11,857 bases of DNA from Bacteriovoracaceae bacterium UBA7317. Its GTDB lineage: Bacteria; Bdellovibrionota; Bacteriovoracia; Bacteriovoracales; Bacteriovoracaceae. Positions within the stretch are counted from its first letter, which is position 1, and each line of letters opens with the position of its first letter. The stretch covers positions 1-11,857 of the forward strand of contig DKQD01000093.1 in the NCBI GenBank assembly GCA_002474345.1, in the 5' to 3' direction. The notes below the pieces were generated by a model, which ran no database searches, was not told the origin of the DNA, and worked only from the letters and a program-made list of their open reading frames with translations. Made by a program: the position numbers and the translations under genes. Below, one piece after another: positions 6,178 through 11,857 of this stretch.

Positions 6178-9100
6178 TCAAAGTGGGCAATACTGCATAA
6201 TCCATTCATTCCGGGCCCTAAAAGGATCATCTTCATGATCTTCTAAAGATGCTTTATAAGGCCTCCAACCTGATCTGCAAAAACCTCTTGCATCTCTATC
6301 TTTACTTTCAAGGTCACACATATAAAAAGGCTTTTTTCCTAAATGAGTAATAATAGACTTTCCATTCATTCCCCGACACACATTCCTCTTTTCAGTTAAC
6401 TTCTTGATTTTTTCAGCTTCAGAGGTTTTAGGGCAATTTTTTATAATCCATTCATTACGAAGTTCTGTATTTTCTTTCTTACTTTTATTTTTAGAGTGTT
6501 TGTAGGGATTTAATCCCCTTTTACACGTACTATCTTCATTTCTTTCATCATCTTTTGGGCAAACAAAAAATTGTCTATCTCCTAAAAATAAAATAAGTTC
6601 TGCTGCTGTTTTCCCTAGACAAATTTCAAAATTTTTATTGGTAAACTTTTTAAACTCCTGAACTGCCTTATCACCCTTTAAGATCCTCGTCCTAAAATCT
6701 GTCCACTCAGCATCTCCGTAATGCATTCCATTTTCAGAAGCCGCCATAGTCAACCTGTAGCGGTTGGCCCAAAGAAGTGTCCTCTTTTTTATTACTAAGT
6801 GTTCTACAATGGAGTGGAGGGGGTGGTTTCTATCCTCAATCCTAAATTGAATAATATTGAGACCTTCTTTAAACTGTCCCTTATCATTTTTTATAACAAT
6901 CGTTTCAAGGCTTTTGTTTTTAAAAAAATTAAGAGTTTCTTTTCTTCTTAAATTGAAATAAAGGGTTTTTGGCTTCTTTTTTAAGCTAAAGCGGATCGTA
7001 AAGAATTTCTTTCCTATGAGACTTGCCGTTAGCCCCGATACCTGAATTCCTTCCCAATTAGGCCTGTAATAATCAAAGCTTCTTTTCATTTTTATAATAT
7101 TAGGGTCTACAAACTTGCCAGTATCTCTAAATTTAAACGTTCGGTGGGCATTAATTAGCTTATTATTAAAGTAACCTTGATAGGGAATTTTTTCTCCATC
7201 TAAGACAACTCTTAAAAGCTTAATCATTTCCGGTCCATAATCTCCCGAATAAAAGAACTCTCCCAATTCTTCCGTAAACTCCTTAAGACTTTTATCTGTA
7301 TTCCCAGGGTAACGCGCCCTTTTTTTCAACTCCATCCACCTTTGGTATTTCATCATCGCAACTAAAATATCATCCTTTTCTTTTAATTTACTTCCTAACA
7401 TGCTCATAGGAATGGTTCCTGCATACACGGCCATTCTCTTAAGGACAGCCTTAACTCTTTTCGCGTTGGTGTCCCAATCTTTTTGATCAAAGGCCTTCAT
7501 AAGAGCGGCCCACTTTTTATCAACTGGATAATTCAATAATTTTTCAACTTGCATTCTGTTTATTTTTAAAGTGTATTGCAAATCTGTTTTACCAAGATTT
7601 CCCTTGAAATAGCCTCTTTTCCCTTTAGGAGGAAGAGGAAACATCCCCGGCATATCAAGAGAGCTTTCCACTTCTTTAACAAACTCTACATATTCTTTAG
7701 GTGTAATGGCCGCATTGGACCTCTTAACCTCGACAACAACATATAGAGAGTTCGGGTCCTTATTTTTGCGGTGTAATTCGTGCTTAAACCTCTCCGGATC
7801 GATATGGACAGTAAATTTATGGGACCTATCATTGTTAAAAGCAAAAAGAATTTTTCTCTGCCTCTCAGACATAACCTCAGTATCAAAATAATGCTCATGC
7901 TGTCCACCAACATTACCGTCTGTTTCAGTTGTTGTAATCACTTTACTTTTCCTTAGAGAAACTAAAAAAAGCTCCATATATTTGGTTCGGTTTTTAATAT
8001 TCTTTTTTTCTTTTTTTGTATAAATCCGCTCTACAGGTTTTTTACTTAATTTTCCAAAACTCATGAACCCCTTTTTAGAAGAATACTTTGCCAACAACCT
8101 AAAATCACCCCACGCAGCCTTGTTATAGGCTTCGGCCCCTTCTTTAGTATTGATATTAACTCTATAGGCCTGTTCATAAACAAGGGCCTTAGACTTTTCC
8201 ATTGAATAGGTAAAAGGCCTGAATTTTGGAATGCCAGCTAGAGTTTTATAAATAAAATTCCCCTCTATTTTATTGTCTAGCTTCATCATACTTTTTAAGT
8301 CTGTCGTTGCCGTATTTCCTAGAGTTCCTCGAACACCTCGCTGCTTTATTCTTGTTAATTTAATTCTTACAAATTGATCATTCCCAGGTCCCGGTGGTTC
8401 TCTTAAAACCGTCACTCGATGCTGACCCTTAACAAAAAATCCACCCTCAATGCCAGACCTGAAAACTTTAAAAAAATAAGACTGAGGTGGAAGAGGGGTT
8501 CCAAAACCAACACCCAGATAAACTCCACCATTTAAACTATAAGACATGACCTCATAAGGCTCCATGTATTTTACTAAACCCGTTCGAAGGGGAAGCCTTA
8601 AGGTTTGTGTAATGGGGTTTAAAATACCGGCAAGGTAAACCTTACCAAAAATTTCCTTATCACTAGGGGGCATAAAGTGCTTAAACTCTTCGTTTGTCTC
8701 TTTGATCGTATTGTGGCTTGGTCTTTTTGGCTCCTTATCCGACTTTCTTTTTATCTGTTTAATCAGAGTTTTTAGACGGGGAAAGAGCTTGTAATCCCTT
8801 GGGGAAACAGTTCTAACATTTTGAAACTCAAGATCAATATTAGCGTTACCTTTAGCGTAAAAAGGACTAAAGCCAAGGTTAACACTTGGGACAATAGACA
8901 ATTTAAAATAATCATAAACTGAGTAGGTCGATCTAACATTTTTGTTGGCGATGGCCTTTCTATAGACTTGAAGTCTAAGGCCTACTCCATAAGTCAGGCT
9001 CGTACCAGGTACAGGAGAAGCTTGCTCATCTCCCTCTTTCCCCATGCTTCCTTTGGCAAGGTCAAAACTTGTTGAGAATTTACCAAGTTCATTAAAAAGG

Positions 9101-9354
9101 TGGTTTGTCAGAGCATCTTTTGAAACCGCTTTATCGACTTCACTTCCAACCGTCGAATTTAAACTCCCCCACCCTTCGGCAATTTTACCTTCTTGCTCAT
9201 CGAGGTCTTCTTCAACCGCTGTTGGGTCTTTGTTGTAATCTAGTGGCTTTTCTTTTTTCGACTGAGAAAAAGTGCTCACTGAAAAGAAAAGAAAAAAGAG
9301 AAACAAAAGGAAAAAGAACCGAGAATTAACTTTCTTTTTTTGGAAACTCTTCAT
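6178..9354 (-). CDS. Large secreted/envelope protein of unknown function with a duplicated Cys-rich C-terminal module
   Basis: A 1058-aa protein of no family I recognise. The N-terminus is a Sec signal peptide: a Lys-rich start (MKSFQKKK), a Phe/Leu core at about 13-29 and a likely cut near 'STFSQS' (27-32), so it acts in the periplasm, at the outer membrane or outside. An acidic segment (about 40-90) is followed by beta-strand-like stretches such as 'SLTYGVGLRLQVYR' and 'GGVYLGVGFG', which could sit at the outer membrane. The middle is basic and globular-looking. The C-terminus carries two tandem copies of a 64-65-residue unit (912-975 and 993-1057), each with four Cys and the shared 'RNEWI..-C-P' ending; no other Cys occurs in the mature chain. 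The ATG has only a weak GGGA site upstream. It is transcribed alone, divergent from the zinc-ribbon gene. A shorter start inside the signal peptide is unlikely. Confidence 0.8.
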   Translation of the reverse strand: MKSFQKKKVNSRFFFLLFLFFLFFSVSTFSQSKKEKPLDYNKDPTAVEEDLDEQEGKIAEGWGSLNSTVGSEVDKAVSKDALTNHLFNELGKFSTSFDLAKGSMGKEGDEQASPVPGTSLTYGVGLRLQVYRKAIANKNVRSTYSVYDYFKLSIVPSVNLGFSPFYAKGNANIDLEFQNVRTVSPRDYKLFPRLKTLIKQIKRKSDKEPKRPSHNTIKETNEEFKHFMPPSDKEIFGKVYLAGILNPITQTLRLPLRTGLVKYMEPYEVMSYSLNGGVYLGVGFGTPLPPQSYFFKVFRSGIEGGFFVKGQHRVTVLREPPGPGNDQFVRIKLTRIKQRGVRGTLGNTATTDLKSMMKLDNKIEGNFIYKTLAGIPKFRPFTYSMEKSKALVYEQAYRVNINTKEGAEAYNKAAWGDFRLLAKYSSKKGFMSFGKLSKKPVERIYTKKEKKNIKNRTKYMELFLVSLRKSKVITTTETDGNVGGQHEHYFDTEVMSERQRKILFAFNNDRSHKFTVHIDPERFKHELHRKNKDPNSLYVVVEVKRSNAAITPKEYVEFVKEVESSLDMPGMFPLPPKGKRGYFKGNLGKTDLQYTLKINRMQVEKLLNYPVDKKWAALMKAFDQKDWDTNAKRVKAVLKRMAVYAGTIPMSMLGSKLKEKDDILVAMMKYQRWMELKKRARYPGNTDKSLKEFTEELGEFFYSGDYGPEMIKLLRVVLDGEKIPYQGYFNNKLINAHRTFKFRDTGKFVDPNIIKMKRSFDYYRPNWEGIQVSGLTASLIGKKFFTIRFSLKKKPKTLYFNLRRKETLNFFKNKSLETIVIKNDKGQFKEGLNIIQFRIEDRNHPLHSIVEHLVIKKRTLLWANRYRLTMAASENGMHYGDAEWTDFRTRILKGDKAVQEFKKFTNKNFEICLGKTAAELILFLGDRQFFVCPKDDERNEDSTCKRGLNPYKHSKNKSKKENTELRNEWIIKNCPKTSEAEKIKKLTEKRNVCRGMNGKSIITHLGKKPFYMCDLESKDRDARGFCRSGWRPYKASLEDHEDDPFRARNEWIMQYCPL
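6184..6621 (-). repeat. Tandem duplication of a four-cysteine module (protein-level repeat)
   Basis: Within the 1058-aa protein, unit 1 (residues 912-975, bases 6621-6430) and unit 2 (993-1057, bases 6378-6184) align with cysteine spacings C-x19-C-x11-C-x29-C and C-x19-C-x12-C-x29-C. Shared residues include C-x-G near the start, F-[FY]-[VM]-C at the second Cys, C-[KR]-x-G-x-x-P-Y-K around the third, and R-N-E-W-I-x-x-x-C-P at the end. A 17-residue linker separates them. The DNA is diverged, so the duplication is old. Confidence 0.85.
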
Positions 9355-9719
9355 TCAATAGATCCCATTTATTAAGGAAACCATCAAAAACTCTGCTGCA
9401 TTAAAAACTAGAAGAATTTTATCACAATTCAAAAAATCCTCTCTTTTTAAATAGAGTTAGGGTTTAAAACAATAAATTGAGTTTTATTTTTTAAAGGAGG
9501 AAGTCTTCAGTAAATAAAGTTTACCTTCTGCAACACAAGGCGATAAAGATAGCTCTCTGGGCAAATACTCAAACAGGTCAAACAATAATTCATTAAGGGA
9601 AAATCTTTACTCAAAATATTAATTATGTTTCTTTAAAATTTGTTGTAAATAATCCACTCCAAGTAAAATAATTTAAAACCGCTAGGCATTGTGTCAAAGT
9701 AAAAAAATTGGAATGAGTT
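9355..9719. other. 365-base divergent intergenic region
   Basis: Separates the 1058-aa gene from the zinc-ribbon gene. It holds the candidate extended -10 for the minus gene (listed separately), a TTGTAA (9643-9648) with AT-rich hexamers near 9664-9672 that might serve the plus gene, and an unexplained AAAGGAGG at 9493-9500 with no ATG, GTG or TTG at proper distance. No RNA gene or credible ORF was seen. Confidence 0.5.
9416..9424 (-). promoter_or_regulatory. Candidate extended -10 promoter of the 1058-aa gene
   Basis: Read on the minus strand, TGATAAAAT combines a TG-n extension with TAAAAT (five of six matches to TATAAT), about 60 bases before the ATG. No convincing -35 accompanies it, which extended -10 promoters tolerate. 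Confidence 0.35.
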
Positions 9720-10778
9720 ATGTTCAGGGATAATAATCAAAAGCGCGTACAATTTATTATGGATTCAATGATTGAAACCTTTGAAAAAAGGGAGGATGTT
9801 CAATCTGACCAAACCCTTTTTTCTAAGATGTCAAAAAAGGCCCTTGATATGGCCATCTATGCTTCAGAAAACCTTTTGAATGAACTTGGGGGGGTTTCAA
9901 ATTACGATAAATTGTTCTCTAACCTCATGGATGTTTACTATAGCCAATCCCCCTCATCTGAAATTCTTGATTTAGACTTAAATACTTTCGGTGACCAAAT
10001 GAGAACAATGGCCATGGTTATTGATACAACCGTAAAAGACCAAGCAACAAACTCTAACGACCTTGATAAATATTCTAGTGAGTATAATGAAAACGTCTTG
10101 GAGAAAGCTCCCGAAGACGTGTCTGAACAAAGAAAAAGAGAAACTCACAACCAATTTCAGGCCCTCTTAAAGGCCTTTAGAGAAAAACAAAGCTTATTTA
10201 ACAATATTTCAACAACCAAAGACCCGGACTTTACAGATAAATTGGCGACCTACGCCCATTATATTATGGAAGAAAATATGGCCACTCCTGAAGAGGTTTC
10301 GGTCGTCCTTAAAAAAATTGCTCAAAAGTCCTCTTATTTCCCAACATGGAGCGAATTTTATCAGGCCCTTAAGGCATCGGGTTCTAAGCATAGTTATAGA
10401 GAAAAAGATGAGCAAATCTTAAAAGAAGCGGAGGAGAAAGGTCCTTGTCATTATTGTGAGGATGGTTTTATTCCGCTCCTTGACCCAAACCCTTATACAA
10501 ATGCTAGAGGAGTCAGCATTACAGCGACTGCTGCGAGTCGGTTCCGCTGCAGTTTTTGTATGAGAGGAGAGCAAGACTACCCAGGTATTCCCAAAGTAGA
10601 CCTTATGAAACATGGCAATTTTATTGTTTTTAAAGACCTCGAAAAAAGAACTCTGAGGGATTTTCACGTCTCCCTTCAAAATGACCTAACTGGAAAATTA
10701 AGTGGAAAAAAGAATCCCAAAGGGAGGGGGAAGGGCCATAAAATCGATGCAATTAAACACCTAGGAGATTACTTCTAA
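9720..10778 (+). CDS. Uncharacterised protein with a CxxC...CxxC zinc-ribbon-like motif
   Basis: A 352-aa soluble protein, mostly alpha-helical by composition, without signal peptide or membrane helix. The N-terminal 215 residues are helical and acidic, ending in 'ATPEEVSVVLKKIAQKSSYFPTWSEFYQAL' (188-217 region), a short helix pair that recalls the 'fPs..E....l' segment in some replication-helicase loader or inhibitor proteins; that similarity is faint. Next, C243-x2-C246 ('CHYCEDGF') and C277-x2-C280 ('CSFCMRG') are 30 residues apart, a good four-Cys zinc ribbon. The C-terminal tail (326-341) is Lys/Gly-rich ('KLSGKKNPKGRGKGH'), suited to nucleic-acid contact. Together this suggests a DNA- or RNA-associated function, which is inference. 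An in-frame TGA at 9714 excludes earlier starts; GGAA lies six bases before the ATG. Neighbouring genes give no functional hint. Confidence 0.75.
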   Translation: MFRDNNQKRVQFIMDSMIETFEKREDVQSDQTLFSKMSKKALDMAIYASENLLNELGGVSNYDKLFSNLMDVYYSQSPSSEILDLDLNTFGDQMRTMAMVIDTTVKDQATNSNDLDKYSSEYNENVLEKAPEDVSEQRKRETHNQFQALLKAFREKQSLFNNISTTKDPDFTDKLATYAHYIMEENMATPEEVSVVLKKIAQKSSYFPTWSEFYQALKASGSKHSYREKDEQILKEAEEKGPCHYCEDGFIPLLDPNPYTNARGVSITATAASRFRCSFCMRGEQDYPGIPKVDLMKHGNFIVFKDLEKRTLRDFHVSLQNDLTGKLSGKKNPKGRGKGHKIDAIKHLGDYF

Positions 10779-10825
10779 CAAGACCGTTTGAAATTAAAAT
10801 AAATTCCGTTTACTAAACTTTATAC

Positions 10826-10862
10826 TCCCTCTTTTTTTGAAAACTTTTATAATAGAGAGGGA
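10826..10862 (+). terminator. Inverted repeat after the zinc-ribbon gene, overlapping a -10-like TATAAT
   Basis: TCCCTCT (10826-10832) pairs perfectly with AGAGGGA (10856-10862) around a 23-base AT-rich loop. Inside the loop is a perfect TATAAT (10848-10853) that would place a transcript start near 10860, just ahead of the DUF2799 gene. It may be a terminator, the promoter of the next gene, or an operator over that promoter. No good -35 is visible at 17 bases. Confidence 0.4.
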
Positions 10863-10875
10863 ACCCTTACTTTTT

Positions 10876-10884
10876 AGGAGGAGG
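10876..10884 (+). promoter_or_regulatory. Shine-Dalgarno fixing a TTG start
   Basis: AGGAGGAGG ends eight bases before TTG at 10893. This is the strongest ribosome-binding site in the window and supports TTG as the initiation codon of the DUF2799 protein, since no ATG or GTG lies in a suitable position. Confidence 0.85.
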
Positions 10885-10892
10885 AAAAAAGT

Positions 10893-11180
10893 TTGAGTAA
10901 CGCATTGGCCATCTTCTTTTTAACAATCTCTTTAAACTACCACTCTATTTCTAAAAAAGAGTGCTTAGAAGGCAACTGGTTCAAAGCTGGAAAAAAAGAT
11001 GCTTACTTTGGTTTAAAAAAAAATAGGCTTAGCCACCACAAAGATACATGCCTGAAGTACAACATAAAGCCGGACCCTATTCAGTATGGAAAAGGTCACA
11101 TGGAGGGTCTCAAACTCTTTTGTACAAAACAGAGAGGGTATCACTGGGGCATAACAAATAAGGAAAATCCTAAAACTTAA
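10893..11180 (+). CDS. DUF2799-family exported protein, C-terminus apparently lost to a frameshift
   Basis: A 95-aa product from a TTG start with a very strong ribosome-binding site. Residues 4-15 ('ALAIFFLTISLN') form a short hydrophobic export signal, without a clear lipobox although many relatives are lipoproteins. The rest follows the DUF2799 pattern of unknown function: C24-x3-N-W-F-x-A-G-x-x-D-A-x-x-G (24-40), 'H-H-K-D-T-C' (48-53), 'P-D-P-I-x-Y-x-x-G' (60-68), 'G-L-K-L-F-C' (72-77) and 'G-Y-H-W-G' (82-86). The family then normally continues with an 'E..F..Gy..Gr' segment; here the frame stops at TAA 11178-11180, and that segment is found in the -1 frame just downstream (see next feature). 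The protein is thus probably truncated by about 25 residues, unless frameshifting or a base-calling error restores it. Role unknown. Confidence 0.8.
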   Translation: MSNALAIFFLTISLNYHSISKKECLEGNWFKAGKKDAYFGLKKNRLSHHKDTCLKYNIKPDPIQYGKGHMEGLKLFCTKQRGYHWGITNKENPKT

Positions 11181-11254
11181 ATTACGCTGAAATAGAGTCT
11201 TCTTTTATGAAAGGCTTCGAACGAGGCCGTAGGGATAGAAGAAGTAGAAACTAA
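11174..11254 (+). pseudogene. Out-of-frame C-terminal segment of the DUF2799 gene
   Basis: In the frame one base back from the upstream CDS, 11174-11254 reads N-L-N-Y-A-E-I-E-S-S-F-M-K-G-F-E-R-G-R-R, then D-R-R-S-R-N and TAA at 11252-11254. 'E-x-x-F-x-x-G-F-x-R-G-R' matches the usual DUF2799 ending. Adding one A to the AAAA run at 11172-11175 would join both frames into a 120-aa protein. Its stop would abut, without overlap, the stop of the convergent 76-aa gene at 11255. Confidence 0.65.
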
Positions 11255-11485
11255 TTAGTATACAGGTCTTCTTGTTATCAAGTATTGAACTTTAAGGAAA
11301 TAGACAAAGCGTGGATCATTATCCAAAAGATCTTTTATAGAAAGCTCTCTTTCTTTGAGCTCCTCTTCATAAAGACCATAATAAAACTCAATAAGTTTGT
11401 CGTAACCCGATAGATTCTCAGGATCTTGTCCTTTATGATAAATTCCGTGCTTTAAAAACTTGATTAAATTTTCACCGTCTTCCAT
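11255..11485 (-). CDS. Small hypothetical acidic protein, 76 aa
   Basis: No family recognised. The product is soluble, lacks Cys and membrane segments, and is rich in Glu/Lys/Leu/Tyr. A helical central part 'YDKLIEFYYGLYEEELKEREL' region (about 28-48) is followed by 'IKDLLDNDPRFVYFLK' (50-65), which looks like an amphipathic helix pair. The ATG at 11485 has only a weak AGGG two to six bases upstream, and an in-frame TAA shortly before it excludes longer forms. The consistent amino-acid composition and the exact abutment with the convergent DUF2799 reading frame support it as a real gene. It sits 123 bases downstream of the protease gene on the same strand, with a near-palindrome in between. 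Confidence 0.5.
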   Translation of the reverse strand: MEDGENLIKFLKHGIYHKGQDPENLSGYDKLIEFYYGLYEEELKERELSIKDLLDNDPRFVYFLKVQYLITRRPVY

Positions 11486-11510
11486 GACCCTATTTTACAA
11501 TAAAACTTGA

Positions 11511-11531
11511 AACATCGATTAAATCAATGTT
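11511..11531. promoter_or_regulatory. 21-base near-palindrome upstream of the 76-aa gene
   Basis: AACATCGATT-A-AATCAATGTT: ten-base arms with nine complementary positions about a single central base. It lies 26 bases before the ATG on the minus strand, where a repressor or activator dimer would act. Proposed operator, by geometry only. Confidence 0.4.
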
Positions 11532-11578
11532 AAAAAACATTAAAAATTTTAATTTTCAAATAAAAATCGAATACTTAG

Positions 11579-11597
11579 GGTCTCCTATAAGAAGACC
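11579..11597. terminator. Small hairpin downstream of the protease gene
   Basis: GGTCT (11579-11583) pairs with AGACC (11593-11597) around a nine-base loop, 12 bases past the protease stop on the minus strand. On that strand a T-rich stretch follows only after about ten bases; on the plus strand TCCCTTTTTT follows closely but no gene ends there. Weak candidate. Confidence 0.3.
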
Positions 11598-11608
11598 TCC
11601 CTTTTTTC

Positions 11609-11857
11609 CTAATAATCAACAATTTCCCTAAGAACGTCTATAGATGTGATCCGAGTGACTTCCTCTCCCTCACACCCTAAGTTGAAGCACCTTTTGGCCT
11701 TAAAACATTCCCGCCTATCACTCCAAACATAGTCCTCCTCACCACCAACAAGGATTCCCTCAACAAAGTCTCCCTTGCTGTTAAACACAGGACCACCAGA
11801 ATTCCCTTCAAAGCTATCAAGGTTCGCTAAAAAATAGTTTTCATTTTTATTGCTTCT
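11609..11857 (-). CDS. Trypsin/V8-like serine protease, C-terminal fragment
   Basis: Open from the window's right edge to TAG at 11609-11611 (82 residues); the start, signal peptide and catalytic His and Asp lie outside. 'N-L-D-S-F-E-G-N-S-G-G-P-V-F-N' (residues 12-26 of the fragment) is the active-site block of chymotrypsin-fold proteases, with S20 as nucleophile; 'GNSGGPV' with a preceding 'NLD' is the form seen in V8/glutamyl-endopeptidase-like peptidases of family S1. It is followed by 'G-I-L-V-G-G' (34-39) and, in place of a standard ending, a Cys-containing segment with C51, C57 and C62, then 'E-V-T-R-I-T-S-I-D-V-L' (66-76). Exported proteases of this kind are plentiful in predatory Bdellovibrionota. 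The three Cys suggest a disulfide and thus an extracytoplasmic location; substrate specificity cannot be read. Confidence 0.88.
   Translation of the reverse strand, partial: RSNKNENYFLANLDSFEGNSGGPVFNSKGDFVEGILVGGEEDYVWSDRRECFKAKRCFNLGCEGEEVTRITSIDVLREIVDY

Noticed and set aside
6430..6621. Cys-rich unit as a zinc finger
   Set aside because: The protein is exported and the Cys are widely spaced (x19, x11, x29) with no CxxC pairs, so disulfides are more likely than zinc binding.
9044..9329. Two plus-strand frames of 64 and 74 codons opposite the start of the 1058-aa gene
   Set aside because: They mirror the signal-peptide and acidic region of a well-supported gene and have no ribosome-binding sites.
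11207..11254. Independent 15-aa peptide from the ATG at 11207
   Set aside because: No Shine-Dalgarno precedes it; the sequence is better explained as the displaced end of the DUF2799 gene.
1..11857. Search for CRISPR arrays, tRNAs, insertion sequences and attachment sites
   Set aside because: No regularly spaced direct repeats, cloverleaf-like stretches, transposase motifs or terminal inverted repeats were seen on either strand.

Overview
The window is AT-rich, mostly single-gene transcription units from a Gram-negative bacterium. Several features fit a predatory or free-living member of the Bdellovibrionota, probably the Bacteriovorax/Halobacteriovorax side. These are an orphan periplasmic solute-binding protein, several degenerate receiver-domain proteins, a secreted V8/trypsin-like protease, TTG starts and a sigma-32-like heat-shock promoter. 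The assignment is inferred from gene content and base composition; no marker gene is present.

Layout. 1-744 (+): 3' part of a solute-binding-like protein, cut by the window edge. 823-2388 (-): 521-aa cytoplasmic protein with two degenerate receiver-like domains and possible PilZ-like barrels, convergent with the first. 2389-2877: a 489-base non-coding stretch ending in a good sigma-32-type promoter. 2878-4056 (+): heat-shock pair, an IbpA-type small heat-shock protein followed by a short DnaJ/CbpA-like co-chaperone, with a GC-rich hairpin between them. 4255-6137 (+): two genes overlapping by ATGA, a GNAT/FeeM-like acyltransferase fold fused to a cyclic-nucleotide-binding domain, then a receiver domain tethered by two C-terminal membrane helices. 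6178-9354 (-): secreted 1058-aa protein of unknown function whose eight cysteines all lie in a duplicated C-terminal module. 9355-9719: divergent intergenic region. 9720-10778 (+): 352-aa protein with a four-cysteine zinc-ribbon-like motif. 10893-11180 (+): DUF2799-type exported protein whose C-terminus appears displaced by a one-base frameshift (11174-11254). 11255-11485 (-): 76-aa orphan. 11609-11857 (-): C-terminal part of a serine protease, cut by the window edge.

How they fit together. The hsp20-dnaJ pair is a compact stress unit: a holdase and a J-protein that would hand clients to DnaK. The acyltransferase-cNMP / membrane receiver pair is probably translationally coupled and looks like a two-protein signalling module joining a nucleotide second messenger to a membrane-anchored receiver. 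The 521-aa protein is a separate signalling protein. The 1058-aa protein, the DUF2799 protein, the protease and the solute-binding protein all belong to the envelope or exterior.

No tRNA, rRNA, CRISPR array, insertion sequence or phage integration gene was seen. The most distinctive items are the duplicated cysteine module, the acyltransferase-cNMP/membrane-receiver pair and the apparent DUF2799 frameshift.
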